In this document: positions 55,056-64,000 of the stretch, piece by piece
Layout of the letters: each line of letters opens with the position of its first letter
Position numbering within the stretch: the first letter of the stretch is position 1
Assembly (NCBI RefSeq): GCF_001905795.1
Contig: NZ_LIXJ01000016.1
Span: 1,550-65,549, forward strand
Direction of reading: 5' to 3'
Length of the DNA: 64,000 bases
DNA from: Streptomyces sp. CB01580
GTDB taxonomy: Bacteria > Actinomycetota > Actinomycetes > Streptomycetales > Streptomycetaceae
Made by a program: the position numbers and the translations under genes
The notes under the pieces: generated by a model
Database searches by the model: none
What the model saw: the letters and a program-made list of their open reading frames with translations, nothing else
What the model was told of the DNA's origin: nothing

Positions 55056-55099
55056 CGAGGCCCCCGTACGCGTCCCGAGGGACGTGTACGGGGGCCTCG
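55056..55099. terminator. Bidirectional terminator between DUF349 and rel genes
   Basis: A 20-bp stem with a single G-U pair (55056-55075 with 55080-55099) and a 4-base loop, 14 bases after the DUF349 stop and 49 bases after the rel stop on the other strand. Confidence 0.88.
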
Positions 55100-55147
55100 G
55101 CCGTCGTGCGTACGAGCCGGGCCGGCGCGCGGATCCCGGCGGCCGGG

Positions 55148-57712
55148 TCAGGGCCTGCGGGCCGAGGTCACCCGGTAGACGTCGTAGACGCCCTCCACCC
55201 CGCGCACCGCCTTGAGCACGTGTCCGAGGTGCTTGGGGTCGCCCATCTCGAAGGTGAAGCGCGAGGTGGCCACCCGGTCCCGGGAAGTCTGCACGGCCGC
55301 CGACAGGATGTTGACGTGCTGGTCGGACAGGATCCGGGTGACGTCCGACAACAGCCGGGAGCGATCCAGGGCCTCGACCTGGATGGCGACCAGGAAGACC
55401 GAGGACTGGGTGGGAGCCCATTCGACGTCCAGGATGCGTTCCGGCTGCTGCGACAACGAGTCCACGTTGACGCAGTCGGCACGGTGCACGGAGACGCCGC
55501 TGCCGCGGGTGACGAACCCGATGATCGGGTCGCCGGGGACGGGTGTGCAGCAGCGGGCCAGCTTGACCCAGACGTCCTCGACACCCTTGACGACGACCCC
55601 GGGGTCTGCGTTGGAGCGGCGCTTGCCTCGGCCGCGCGAGGGCGGCGAGCTCTCGGCGATGTCCTCTTTGGCCGCGTCCTCGCCGCCGAGTGCCTGGACC
55701 AGCTTCTGCACGACCCCGGCCGCGACCACATGGCCCTCGCCGATCGCGGCGTACAGGGACGAGATGTCGGGGTAGCGCATCTCGTGCGCGAGGGTGACCA
55801 GCGAGTCGCCGGTCAGGATGCGCTGGATCGGCAGGTTCTGCTTGCGCATCGCGCGCGCGATGGCGTCCTTGCCCTGTTCGATCGCCTCGTCGCGGCGCTC
55901 CTTGGAGAACCAGGCGCGGATCTTGTTGCGGGCGCGGGGCGACTTGACGAAGCCCAGCCAGTCCCGGGAGGGCCCGGCGCCGGCCGCCTTGGAGGTGAAG
56001 ACCTCCACCAGGTCGCCGTTGTCGAGGGTCGATTCGAGTGGTACGAGCCGCCCGTTGACCCGCGCCCCTATGGTCCGGTGGCCGACCTCCGTGTGCACCG
56101 CGTACGCGAAGTCGACGGGGGTCGCGCCCGCGGGGAGTGCTATGACGTCACCCTTGGGCGTGAAGACGAAGACCTCGTTGCGGGAGAGGTCGAAGCGCAG
56201 GGACTCCAGGAACTCGCCGGGGTCCTCGGTCTCCTTCTGCCAGTCCAGGAGCTGCCGCAGCCACGCCATGTCGTTGACGGTGTCCTGCCGCGCGCCCTTT
56301 CCGGTGCTCTTCGGGACGTCGGTGCGCACCTTGGAGGCGCCCGCGACGGCCTCCTGCTTGTACTTCCAGTGCGCCGCGATGCCGTACTCGGCGCGCCGGT
56401 GCATGTCGAACGTACGGATCTGGAGTTCGACGGGCTTGCCGCTGGGACCGATCACCGTGGTGTGCAGCGACTGGTACATGTTGAACTTGGGCATCGCGAT
56501 GTAGTCCTTGAACCGGCCGGGGACCGGATTCCATCGCGCGTGGACGGTGCCGAGCGCCGCGTAGCAGTCGCGGACGGTGTCGACGAGGACCCGGATGCCC
56601 ACCAGGTCGTAGATCTCGGCGAAGTCCCGCCCCCGCACGATCATCTTCTGGTAGACGCTGTAGTAGTGCTTCGGCCGTCCGGTGACCGTGGCCTTGATCC
56701 GGGCGGCGCGCAGGTCGGCCTGGACCTCGTCGGTCACGACGGCGAGGTATTCGTCGCGCTTGGGGGCCCGCTCGGCGACGAGGCGGACGATCTCGTCGTA
56801 CATCTTGGGATAGAGGATCGCGAAGGCGAGGTCCTCCAGCTCCCACTTGATGGTGTTCATGCCCAGGCGGTGGGCCAGGGGGGCGTAGATCTCCAGCGTC
56901 TCGCGGGCCTTCTTCTCCTGCTTCTCCCGCTTGAGATAGCGCATGGTGCGCATGTTGTGGAGCCGGTCGGCGAGCTTGATGACGAGGACCCGGGGGTCCT
57001 TGGCCATGGCGACGACCATCTTGCGCACGGTCTCGGCCTGCGCGGCCTCGCCGAACTTGACCTTGTCCAGCTTGGTGACGCCGTCGACGAGCAGGGCGAC
57101 CTGGTCGCCGAAGTCCTGGCGCAGGGTGTCCAGTCCGTACTCGGTGTCCTCGACCGTGTCGTGCAGCAGCCCGGCCATCAGCGTCGCCGGGTCCATGCCG
57201 AGTTCGGCGAGGATCGTGGTGACGGCGAGCGGATGGGTGATGTACGGGTCGCCGCTCTTGCGCTTCTGCCCCCTGTGCCAGCGCTCGGCGACCTGGTAGG
57301 CGCGCTCGATCTGGCGGAGCGTGGCGGTCTCGATCTTGGCGTCGTTGCCGCGGACGATGCGCAGCAGCGGTTCCAGCACCGGGTTGTACGGGCTGGAGCG
57401 CTGCACGCCGAGGCGGGCGAGCCTGGCCCGTACCCGGTTGGAGGAGCCTCCGGAACGCGAAGCGGAGGCGGCCGGGACGACCGGCCTGGCGGCGGGCTTC
57501 GCCGGGGGCTTCGGCGTGGAGGTGACCGGGGCGGACGGCTGCGCGGGCGAGGCGGGCCGCAGTGCCGGGGCGGCGGACCGCTCCGGGCCCGGGCCGGCCT
57601 CGGGCGCAGGGGGCTTCGGCTTCTGCGCGGGCTGCCTCTTCCCGGGCGCGGCTGAGGCCGCCGCGGGCTTGTCGGGCTGCGGGGCGGCGACTGGCTGGGC
57701 CTCGTCTGGCAA
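55148..57712 (-). CDS. relA: Bifunctional (p)ppGpp synthetase/hydrolase Rel
   Basis: An 854-residue long RSH. A Pro/Ala-rich disordered N-terminus (1-100) precedes the HD hydrolase domain with intact HD motif (H184, D185 in GLLHDTVEDT), the synthetase domain with the RFKD motif in RFKDYIAMPK typical of bifunctional Rel, then TGS (VFVFTPKGDVIALP), a zinc-finger-type CC region (ARCCTPVPGD) and a C-terminal ACT domain. It controls the stringent response and, in Streptomyces, antibiotic production. The best start is a TTG at 57710-57712, with GAGGAG five bases before it. It precedes no other gene before the terminator at 55056-55099. Confidence 0.96.
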   Translation of the reverse strand: MPDEAQPVAAPQPDKPAAASAAPGKRQPAQKPKPPAPEAGPGPERSAAPALRPASPAQPSAPVTSTPKPPAKPAARPVVPAASASRSGGSSNRVRARLARLGVQRSSPYNPVLEPLLRIVRGNDAKIETATLRQIERAYQVAERWHRGQKRKSGDPYITHPLAVTTILAELGMDPATLMAGLLHDTVEDTEYGLDTLRQDFGDQVALLVDGVTKLDKVKFGEAAQAETVRKMVVAMAKDPRVLVIKLADRLHNMRTMRYLKREKQEKKARETLEIYAPLAHRLGMNTIKWELEDLAFAILYPKMYDEIVRLVAERAPKRDEYLAVVTDEVQADLRAARIKATVTGRPKHYYSVYQKMIVRGRDFAEIYDLVGIRVLVDTVRDCYAALGTVHARWNPVPGRFKDYIAMPKFNMYQSLHTTVIGPSGKPVELQIRTFDMHRRAEYGIAAHWKYKQEAVAGASKVRTDVPKSTGKGARQDTVNDMAWLRQLLDWQKETEDPGEFLESLRFDLSRNEVFVFTPKGDVIALPAGATPVDFAYAVHTEVGHRTIGARVNGRLVPLESTLDNGDLVEVFTSKAAGAGPSRDWLGFVKSPRARNKIRAWFSKERRDEAIEQGKDAIARAMRKQNLPIQRILTGDSLVTLAHEMRYPDISSLYAAIGEGHVVAAGVVQKLVQALGGEDAAKEDIAESSPPSRGRGKRRSNADPGVVVKGVEDVWVKLARCCTPVPGDPIIGFVTRGSGVSVHRADCVNVDSLSQQPERILDVEWAPTQSSVFLVAIQVEALDRSRLLSDVTRILSDQHVNILSAAVQTSRDRVATSRFTFEMGDPKHLGHVLKAVRGVEGVYDVYRVTSARRP

Positions 57713-57938
57713 GAGCGCTCCTCGTGCGGGTCCGGACTCCCGGAAAGGCCATCGTATCGAGCCGGCGGCCGGTCCTCCCCCGGGGACGGTGAGACCCCTC
57801 ACAACGACGGACCGGCAGCCGGTTGTTCCCGGCCTCGCCGCACACCTGCTCCCGGCCTCGGTGCGGGCCCCGCCGGCTCCCGCCGTGTGCCGGACCCCGG
57901 GCCGGGCGGCCGTCCGCGCGGCGGTGCGCACACGAAGA

Positions 57939-57976
57939 GAACCGGGTGACCAGAACAGCGTCTGGTCACCCGGTTC
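57939..57976 (-). terminator. Terminator downstream of apt
   Basis: A perfect 15-bp stem (57939-57953 with 57962-57976) with an 8-base loop, 16 bases after the apt stop codon and upstream of rel. Confidence 0.88.
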
Positions 57977-57992
57977 ATGCCTTCTCGAGCGC

Positions 57993-58547
57993 TCACACGT
58001 GGATGAGGGCCTCCAGCGGCGCGCCCGCCAGGCCCCGCTCCACGCGGGCCCGGCCGCCGAGGAAGCCGAGCTCCATGAGGACCGCGACGCCCGCGATGCC
58101 GGCACCGGCCCGCCGGATCAGTTCCAGCGACGCCTCCGCGGTGCCGCCGGTCGCGAGGATGTCGTCGATGACCATGATCCGGTCGTCGGCGGACAGGTCC
58201 TCCGCGTGGATCTCGATCTCGGCGGTGCCGTACTCCAGCTCGTAGCCCTGGCTGAGGGTGGCTCCGGGAAGCTTGCCCGCCTTGCGGACGGGCACGAAGC
58301 CGAGACCGGCCCGCACCGCGACCGGGGCGGCCAGGATGAAGCCGCGCGCCTCGAGTCCGACGATCTTCGTGGCGCCGTGCCGCAGGCACAGCTCCGCGAG
58401 GGTGTCGGTGAGGGCCGCGAACGCCGTCGGGTCCGCCAGCAGCGGGGTGATGTCCTTGAAGACCACACCCGGCTTCGGGTGGTCGTGGATGTCACGGATC
58501 CTGCTGAGCAGAAGCTCCCGGACGCTTTCGGTGGTGCTGCTGGTCAT
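57993..58547 (-). CDS. apt: Adenine phosphoribosyltransferase
   Basis: A 184-residue purine-salvage enzyme that makes AMP from adenine and PRPP. The PRPP motif is VIDDILATGGTAEASL, with the hood motif VGLEARGFILAAPVAVR and RKAGKLPGAT. The ATG at 58545-58547 overlaps the secF stop codon by one base. The secD-secF-apt-rel order is conserved in actinobacteria. Confidence 0.97.
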   Translation of the reverse strand: MTSSTTESVRELLLSRIRDIHDHPKPGVVFKDITPLLADPTAFAALTDTLAELCLRHGATKIVGLEARGFILAAPVAVRAGLGFVPVRKAGKLPGATLSQGYELEYGTAEIEIHAEDLSADDRIMVIDDILATGGTAEASLELIRRAGAGIAGVAVLMELGFLGGRARVERGLAGAPLEALIHV

Positions 58548-59647
58548 CAGTGATTCCCGGGGGTCCGGCCGCGGCCCCTGGGGGGCTGCTGGCGCTGGCC
58601 GACGACCGCGGCGGCGGGCGCGGTGTCCTGCGGGAGGTCGTCGCCGGGATCCTCGTCCCCGGCGGACTCGTCCTTGGCGGCGGCGGCCGCACGCTTGGCG
58701 AGAACCCGCTTCTTCAGCGCCTTGATCTGCGGGTCGCGCCCCTTGAGGTCGGCGACGAGCGGGGTGGCGATGAAGATCGAGGAGTACGCACCGGCGGCGA
58801 GGCCGACGAACAGCGACAACGAGATGTCGTTCAGCATGCCGGCGCCCAGGACGCCGCCGCCGATGAACAGCAGGCCGGCGACCGGGAGCAGGGCCACGAC
58901 GGTGGTGTTGATCGAGCGGACCAGGGTGCCGTTGATCGAGCGGTTGGCGATCTCGCCGTACGTCCACCGGGTCTGCTTGGTGACGTCGACGGTGCTCTCC
59001 TTGAGGCTGTCGAAGACGACGACCGTGTCGTACAGGGAGTACCCGAGGATGGTCAGCAGACCGATCACGGTGCCCGGGGTGACCTCGAAGCCGACCAGCG
59101 CGTAGACGCCGACCGTGATGGTGAGGTCGTGGATCAGCGCGACCAGGGCCGCGATCGCCATGCGCCATTCGAACGCGATGGCCATGTAGATCACCACGAG
59201 GACCATGAAGACGCCGAGACCGGTCCACGCCTTGTTGGCGATCTGCTCGCCCCAGCTGGGACCGACCAGGTCGGCGGCGATCTTCTCTTCCGGGACGGAG
59301 AGGTCCTTGGCGAGCAGGTCCTTGATCTCGTCGGACTTCGCCGTGTCGACCTCGGTGATCTGGATGCGCAGACCGCCGTTGCCGAGCTTCTGGACGATCG
59401 CCTGGTGGCCGGAGGCCTCGGTCGCGATGTCCTCGGCCTCGCTGACGGTCACGCTCGTCTTCGGGGTGGTGAAGACGGCACCGCCCTTGAACTCGATGCC
59501 CATGTTGAGGCCGCTGACCGCCAAGCCGACGATGGCCGTGATGGTGATCAGAATGGAGACGCCGTACCAGATCCTGCGCTTGCCGATGAAGTCGTAGCCG
59601 ACTTCGCCGCGGTAGAGACGGGCGCCGAGAGTGCCGAGTCGCGACAT
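58547..59647 (-). CDS. secF: Protein translocase subunit SecF
   Basis: A 366-residue RND-type membrane protein with six transmembrane helices; with SecD it uses the proton motive force to help protein export. The domain signature IGIEFKGGA-like MGIEFKGGAVF, GYSLYDTVVVFDSLKE and RSINTTVVALLPV are clear. A charged C-terminal tail follows. The ATG at 59645-59647 lies one base after the secD stop. Confidence 0.96.
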   Translation of the reverse strand: MSRLGTLGARLYRGEVGYDFIGKRRIWYGVSILITITAIVGLAVSGLNMGIEFKGGAVFTTPKTSVTVSEAEDIATEASGHQAIVQKLGNGGLRIQITEVDTAKSDEIKDLLAKDLSVPEEKIAADLVGPSWGEQIANKAWTGLGVFMVLVVIYMAIAFEWRMAIAALVALIHDLTITVGVYALVGFEVTPGTVIGLLTILGYSLYDTVVVFDSLKESTVDVTKQTRWTYGEIANRSINGTLVRSINTTVVALLPVAGLLFIGGGVLGAGMLNDISLSLFVGLAAGAYSSIFIATPLVADLKGRDPQIKALKKRVLAKRAAAAAKDESAGDEDPGDDLPQDTAPAAAVVGQRQQPPRGRGRTPGNH

Positions 59648-59648
59648 C

Positions 59649-61385
59649 TCACGCCTCCTTCGGGTGGTCGGTACGGGCGTTGACACGCCGCGAGCGGCGC
59701 AGGGGCGGCTTGGCACCGAGGCGCTTCGGGTCCAGGCCGGACCACGGGTGACCGCTGGAGAAGAACTTCGTCCGGGCCAGCAGCGTCATGACCGGCTTGG
59801 TGAAGAGGTAGACCACGACCACGTCGAGGATGGTGGTGAGCCCCAGCGTGAAGGCGAAGCCCTGGACCTTGCCGACCGTGACGACGAAGAGCACCGCCGC
59901 GGCGAGGAAGGACACGAAGTCGGAGACCAGGATGGTGCGCCGGGCGCGCGGCCAGGCCCGCTCGACGGCAGGGCGCAGGGTGCGGCCCTCGCGGATCTCG
60001 TCGCGGATCCTCTCGAAGTACACGATGAAGGAGTCCGCGGTGATACCGATGGCCACGATGGCCCCGCAGACCGCGGGGAGGTTCAGCGCGAACCCGATGG
60101 CCGGGCCGAGCAGCGACATGAGCGTGTAGGTCAGGATGCCCGAGGCCAGGAGGCTCAGAAGCGCGATGAACGCCAGGCCGCGGTAGTAGGTGACCAGGTA
60201 GATGACGACCAGTGCCAGGCCGATGGCGCCGGCGATCAGGCCCGCCTGGAGCTGCTCGCCACCGAGGGCGGCCGTGACGGTGGTGACCGTCTGCTCCTTG
60301 AAGCTGAGCGGCAGGGCACCGTAGGAGAGCACGTTGGCCAGGTCCTCGGCGGACTGCTGGTCGAAGCTGCCGGAGATCTCGGCGTTGGCGCTCAGCGCCT
60401 CGCGTACGTAGGGGGCGGAGACGACCTCGCCGTCGAGCACGATGGCGAACTGGTTCTGCGGGGTCTGCTGCTGCGCGAGCCGGCCCGTGATCTTCTGGAA
60501 CTTCTTGGCGCCGCCCTTGGTGAACTCCATCTGGACGATCCACTGGCCGGTCTGCTGGTTGATCGCGCCCTTGGCGCTGTCCACGTCCGTGCCGGAGACC
60601 TCGGCCGGGCCGAGGATGTACTTGGCCTCGCCGGTGGAGTCACAGGCTACGGTGGGCTCGGTGGGCTTCACGTTGGCACCGGCCGCTGCGCGGCCGGCCT
60701 TCGTGGAGCAGTCCAGGGCGGCGAACTTCTTCTCCAGCGCGGTCCCGGCCTGGTCGGCGGCGGCCGGGGGGGTCGTGGACGCCTTGGGATCGTCGGACGC
60801 CCCGGGGCTGGGCGTGTCCTTCGTCAGGGCGCCGGTGACCGCGCGCCCCTGGGTGGTCGCGGTGGCCGAGGGAGTGGCCGAGGAACCGGACGCCTTCTCA
60901 CCGGTGGCGGCGGACGCGCTCGGCTTCGGCGACCCGGAGGGCGAGGGGCTGGCGGTGCCCTTGGGCGTGGGGCCGCCGGCCGCCATGCTGAGCACCGGCC
61001 GGAAGTAGAGCTGGGCGGTCGTGCCGACCTGCTCCCGGGCCTGCTGCGAGTTCGTCCCCTTGGGGATGTTGACGACGATGTTCTCCCGGCCCTGGGTCTG
61101 GACCTCGGCCTCGGAGACACCCAGACCGTTGACACGGCGCTCGATGATGCCGACCGCCGTGTCCATGTTCGTCTGGTTGATCGCGTTCGGCTTGCCGGGC
61201 TGGCTCTGCGCCTTGAGCGTGATGGACGTGCCGCCCGCCAGGTCGATGCCCAGTCGTGGCGTCGGCTGATCAGCCAGGAACATCCCTCCGGTGAGGGCGA
61301 CCATGGCGATCAGGATCAGAGCCAGGGAACGCCCCGGCCTGCCTTGACCGCCGGCCGGTCCCCGGCTCTTCTTCGGTGCTGCCAC
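59649..61385 (-). CDS. secD: Protein translocase subunit SecD
   Basis: A 578-residue partner of SecF with a first transmembrane helix (ALILIAMVALTGGMFLA) and five more in the C-terminal half (GLIAGAIGLALVVIYLV, ADSFIVYFERIRDEI). The large external domain contains an insertion of about 75 residues rich in Ser, Thr, Pro and Ala (about residues 135-210), which lengthens it compared with E. coli SecD. The GTG at 61383-61385 gives VAAPKKSRGPAG, with GAGAAG just upstream. Confidence 0.95.
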   Translation of the reverse strand: MAAPKKSRGPAGGQGRPGRSLALILIAMVALTGGMFLADQPTPRLGIDLAGGTSITLKAQSQPGKPNAINQTNMDTAVGIIERRVNGLGVSEAEVQTQGRENIVVNIPKGTNSQQAREQVGTTAQLYFRPVLSMAAGGPTPKGTASPSPSGSPKPSASAATGEKASGSSATPSATATTQGRAVTGALTKDTPSPGASDDPKASTTPPAAADQAGTALEKKFAALDCSTKAGRAAAGANVKPTEPTVACDSTGEAKYILGPAEVSGTDVDSAKGAINQQTGQWIVQMEFTKGGAKKFQKITGRLAQQQTPQNQFAIVLDGEVVSAPYVREALSANAEISGSFDQQSAEDLANVLSYGALPLSFKEQTVTTVTAALGGEQLQAGLIAGAIGLALVVIYLVTYYRGLAFIALLSLLASGILTYTLMSLLGPAIGFALNLPAVCGAIVAIGITADSFIVYFERIRDEIREGRTLRPAVERAWPRARRTILVSDFVSFLAAAVLFVVTVGKVQGFAFTLGLTTILDVVVVYLFTKPVMTLLARTKFFSSGHPWSGLDPKRLGAKPPLRRSRRVNARTDHPKEA

Positions 61386-61531
61386 CTTCTCGTTTCTCCC
61401 TGTCCAACCGCCCCGAGCCGGGTACGCGCCCGAGCGGCCACGAAGTGTAGTGGGGACCCACCCCGCAGAAGATCGCACGGGCCGGGGAGTGCCGGACGCC
61501 CGTGGGCCCACGGCATCCCCGGTTCGCGCGA

Positions 61532-62008
61532 CTACTTCGCGTCGGCCTCGCCGTCGGTCTTGCCCTCGGACTTCTTGCCGGACCCGGCGTCCTTCGGCTC
61601 GGCGTCGTCGGCCTTCTTGCCCAGATCGATCCCGGCGTCGTCCGAGGTGTCCGACGCGGCGTCCGCCTCGGTCAGCGAGGAGGCGTCGTCCGGGACGACC
61701 GTGCCGTCGAGGTCGAGGGCGCTGTCGTCGCCGTGGACGATGCGGTTGTACTCGGCGTCGTCGAGAACGGCACCGATGGCGTTCTTGGCGTAGACGGCGT
61801 GGACGCCGGGGGCGACCTCCAGGAGAACCGTGTCGTCGTGGACCTCCTTGACGGTGGCGTACATGCCCCCGATCGTCCGGACACCGGCGCCGGGCTGCAT
61901 CTCGTCACGCATCTGGACGGCGGCCGCCTGCTTCTTCTTGGCGGACCGCGTCATCAGGAACATGGCCCCGATGAGCACGATGAAAGGGAGGAGAGACACG
62001 AGATTCAC
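61532..62008 (-). CDS. yajC: Preprotein translocase accessory subunit YajC
   Basis: A 158-residue protein with a single N-terminal transmembrane helix (VSLLPFIVLIGAMFLMTR) and the YajC core (EMQPGAGVRTIGGMYATV). The last 65 residues are acidic and Asp/Ser/Lys-rich, longer than in E. coli. It associates with SecDF. The GTG at 62006-62008 gives VNLVSLLPF; an upstream frame lacks similarity. It is followed by secD after 146 bp. Confidence 0.94.
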   Translation of the reverse strand: MNLVSLLPFIVLIGAMFLMTRSAKKKQAAAVQMRDEMQPGAGVRTIGGMYATVKEVHDDTVLLEVAPGVHAVYAKNAIGAVLDDAEYNRIVHGDDSALDLDGTVVPDDASSLTEADAASDTSDDAGIDLGKKADDAEPKDAGSGKKSEGKTDGEADAK

Positions 62009-62172
62009 GGGACGAGTTTCCTTCGCACGACCGCGCTGAAGGGCGGCCTGGTCTTCGGGGGTGGGTACACCGACCCATTGGGGCGGCATCGGCGGAGTCT
62101 AGGCGAGTCCGCATCGATGGAACAACGCCCGACGCCCCTCGTTGGTTCCTGTCCGGGTGAACCTGTGACGCG

Positions 62173-63246
62173 TCACGCCCCGAACAGACCCTGTTGTCCC
62201 TTTCCGCCGTGCTGAGGAGGGACAAGACCGAGATGGGCCCAGGCCGCGGGGGTCGCGACGCGCCCGCGCGGCGTCCTGGCCAGCAGCCCTTCCCGGACGA
62301 GGAACGGCTCGGCGACCTCCTCGACCGTCTCGCGTTCCTCGCCCACGGCGACCGCCAGGGTCGACAGGCCCACGGGGCCGCCGCCGAACAGCGTGAGCAA
62401 CGCGCGGAGCACCGCCCGGTCCAGCCGGTCGAGACCACGTACGTCGACCTCGTACACGCCGAGGGCGGCGGAGGCGACCGGTCGGTCGATCCGCCCGTCG
62501 GCCTTGACCTGGGCGTAGTCACGGACACGGCGCAGCAGCCGGTTGGCGATGCGCGGGGTGCCGCGGGACCGCCCGGCGATCTCGGCGGCGCCGTCCTCGT
62601 CTATCGCCACGTCGAGGAGGCGGGCCGAGCGCCGGATGACGCGTTCGAGTTCGGTGGGGGCGTAGAACTCCATGTGGCCGGTGAAGCCGAAGCGGTCGCG
62701 CAGCGGGGGCGGCAGCAGCCCTGCCCTGGTGGTGGCGCCGACCAGGGTGAAGGGCGGGAGTTCCAGCGGGATCGCGGTGGCTCCCGGGCCCTTCCCCACG
62801 ATCACGTCGACCCGGAAGTCCTCCATCGCCATGTACAGCATCTCCTCGGCGGGCCGCGACATGCGGTGGATCTCGTCGAGGAAGAGGACCTCGCCCTCCT
62901 GGAGCGAGGAGAGGATCGCGGCGAGGTCGCCCGCGTGCTGGATGGCGGGGCCCGAGGTGATCCGGATGGGGGCGTCCATCTCGGCCGCGATGATCATGGA
63001 GAGGGTGGTCTTGCCGAGGCCGGGGGCGCCGGAGAGCAGGACGTGGTCGGCGGTGGCGCCGCGGGCCCTGGCCGCCTTGAGGACAAGGTCCAGCTGTTCG
63101 CGCACCTTCTCCTGGCCGACGAATTCGTCGAGGTCCTTCGGTCGCAGCGCGGCTTCGACCGCGGTGTCCTCGCCGTCCGCGCCCGCGTCGACGAGACGCT
63201 CGTCGAGTCGTTCGCCGGTGTCGGGTCCGGTCTCGTCCCAGTTCAT
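62173..63246 (-). CDS. ruvB: Holliday junction branch migration helicase RuvB
   Basis: A 357-residue AAA+ motor. Walker A GAPGLGKT is at residues 73-80, Walker B FLDEIHRM around 122-129, sensor 1 GATTRAGLL, and the C-terminal winged helix (GGGPVGLSTLAVAVGEERET). It drives branch migration with RuvA. It follows ruvA by 80 bp. A 12-base palindrome (62165-62176) overlaps its stop codon. Confidence 0.98.
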   Translation of the reverse strand: MNWDETGPDTGERLDERLVDAGADGEDTAVEAALRPKDLDEFVGQEKVREQLDLVLKAARARGATADHVLLSGAPGLGKTTLSMIIAAEMDAPIRITSGPAIQHAGDLAAILSSLQEGEVLFLDEIHRMSRPAEEMLYMAMEDFRVDVIVGKGPGATAIPLELPPFTLVGATTRAGLLPPPLRDRFGFTGHMEFYAPTELERVIRRSARLLDVAIDEDGAAEIAGRSRGTPRIANRLLRRVRDYAQVKADGRIDRPVASAALGVYEVDVRGLDRLDRAVLRALLTLFGGGPVGLSTLAVAVGEERETVEEVAEPFLVREGLLARTPRGRVATPAAWAHLGLVPPQHGGKGQQGLFGA

Positions 63247-63326
63247 TCAGTCTGTCCCGCCTCGGGTGTTTCGGTGCCGTGCGGTGCCCGGCGCGGCGTC
63301 GGGGTGTGCCCGGGTGCGCGCTCCTG

Positions 63327-63953
63327 TCAGCGCGCGCGGTTGAGGGTCTGGAGCGCGGCCCGCAGCAGCTGCGGCACGGGGGCCTGCCCGTTCTCGGCGA
63401 GTGCCGCCTCGGCCTGCGGGGTCACGGCGGCGACCGCGTCGTCGGCCTCCCGGGCGGCATAGCCGAGGCCGATCAGCGCGGCGTGCAGCTGGTCGCTCCA
63501 GGACGGGGTGACGGCGGTGCCGACGCCCTGCCGGCCGATCCGGGCGCCGACGGGCTCACCGAGCCTGTCCTTCAGTTCGAGGAGGAGTTTCTGCGCGCCC
63601 TTCTTGCCGATGCCGGAGACGGCCGTGAGCGCCTTCTCGTCGCCGGTCGCGACGGCGGTCCGCAGGGCATCGGGGCTGTGCGTGGCGAGCATGGCCTGGG
63701 CCAGCCGCGGGCCGACGCCGCTGGCGGTCTGGAGCAGCTCGAAGACCTGCCGCTCGTCGTCGTCGGCGAAGCCGTAGAGGGTGAGCGAGTCCTCCCGTAC
63801 GACGAGGGAGGTGGCGAGCCGGGCCTCCTCGCCGATCCGGAGGCCGGCGAGGGTGTTCGGGGTGCACTGGACGGCCATGCCGACGCCGCCGACCTCGATC
63901 ACGGCCGTGGTCGGGGCGAGCGCGGCGACGGGGCCGCTGACGAAGGCGATCAT
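63327..63953 (-). CDS. ruvA: Holliday junction-binding protein RuvA
   Basis: A 208-residue protein of three domains: an OB-fold beginning MIAFVSGPVAALAPTTAVIEVGG, two HhH motifs (LLQTASGVGPRLAQAML and AVSGIGKKGAQKLLLELKDRL), and a flexible linker to a C-terminal RuvB-binding helical domain. The ATG at 63951-63953 has GGAAGG seven bases upstream. ruvC would be expected just upstream, beyond the window. Confidence 0.97.
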   Translation of the reverse strand: MIAFVSGPVAALAPTTAVIEVGGVGMAVQCTPNTLAGLRIGEEARLATSLVVREDSLTLYGFADDDERQVFELLQTASGVGPRLAQAMLATHSPDALRTAVATGDEKALTAVSGIGKKGAQKLLLELKDRLGEPVGARIGRQGVGTAVTPSWSDQLHAALIGLGYAAREADDAVAAVTPQAEAALAENGQAPVPQLLRAALQTLNRAR

Positions 63954-64000
63954 CGGGGGACCTTCCGGACGGGGGGCGCGAGCGTACGGACCGCGGGGCT
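63954..64000 (-). other. Region upstream of ruvA; possible ruvC end not resolved
   Basis: These 47 bases hold the ruvA ribosome-binding site. One minus-strand frame is open to the window edge and ends in a TGA that overlaps the ruvA ATG by two bases, so it could be the last codons of ruvC. Too little sequence is present to tell. Confidence 0.3.

Overview
The window is very GC-rich, uses many GTG and some TTG starts, and carries genes diagnostic of Streptomyces: bldD, sIHF, a GuaB1-type IMPDH homologue, a PyrR-controlled pyr operon, and relA-apt-secF-secD-yajC-ruvB-ruvA. The order from rpe to ruvA matches the conserved Streptomyces core locus as I remember it from S. coelicolor (about SCO1460 to SCO1520). 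This identification is from memory and was not searched. No tRNA, rRNA, CRISPR array, insertion sequence or prophage was seen.

Positions 1-8500 hold the least conserved part. On the minus strand there is a probable amine-catabolism group: a truncated FAD amine oxidase, a nitrilase-fold amidohydrolase, an Lrp/AsnC regulator and an aldehyde dehydrogenase, followed by guaB1. On the plus strand lies a lone class I terpene synthase, and then a SorC-type regulator beside rpe. Positions 8600-19500 carry housekeeping genes: rpe, rsmB, fmt, a small HTH protein, priA, metK, coaBC, rpoZ, gmk and sIHF. Most boundaries here are marked by strong hairpin terminators.

Positions 19782-29767 form the pyrimidine operon pyrR-pyrB-pyrC-(membrane protein)-carA-carB-pyrD-pyrF. 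It has tightly overlapping genes, a PyrR-binding hairpin just ahead of pyrR, and a pair of competing hairpins between carB and pyrD. bldD diverges from pyrR. Positions 30742-43618 run on the minus strand: two small proteins (DUF948 and DUF6167 type), alaS, ruvX, mltG, aroE, aroC, aroK, aroB, aroQ, a P-loop kinase-like protein, a degenerate M24 peptidase homologue, efp and nusB. They join translation, cell-wall synthesis and the shikimate pathway.

Positions 44250-48000 break this pattern with a plus-strand STAND ATPase that has no output domain, then rpsD, then a DUF2470 gene next to a near-perfect iron box. Positions 48091-63953 carry rarA, a VKOR-family protein, hisS, a metallo-beta-lactamase-fold hydrolase, a membrane-anchored cyclophilin, a DUF349 protein with a structured leader, the bifunctional rel, apt, secF, secD, yajC, ruvB and ruvA. 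The clearest leads for follow-up are the iron box at 47139-47157, the substituted metal site of the M24 protein, the phased repeats near the Lrp gene, the carB-pyrD RNA switch candidate, and the orphan terpene synthase and STAND genes placed inside a conserved locus.
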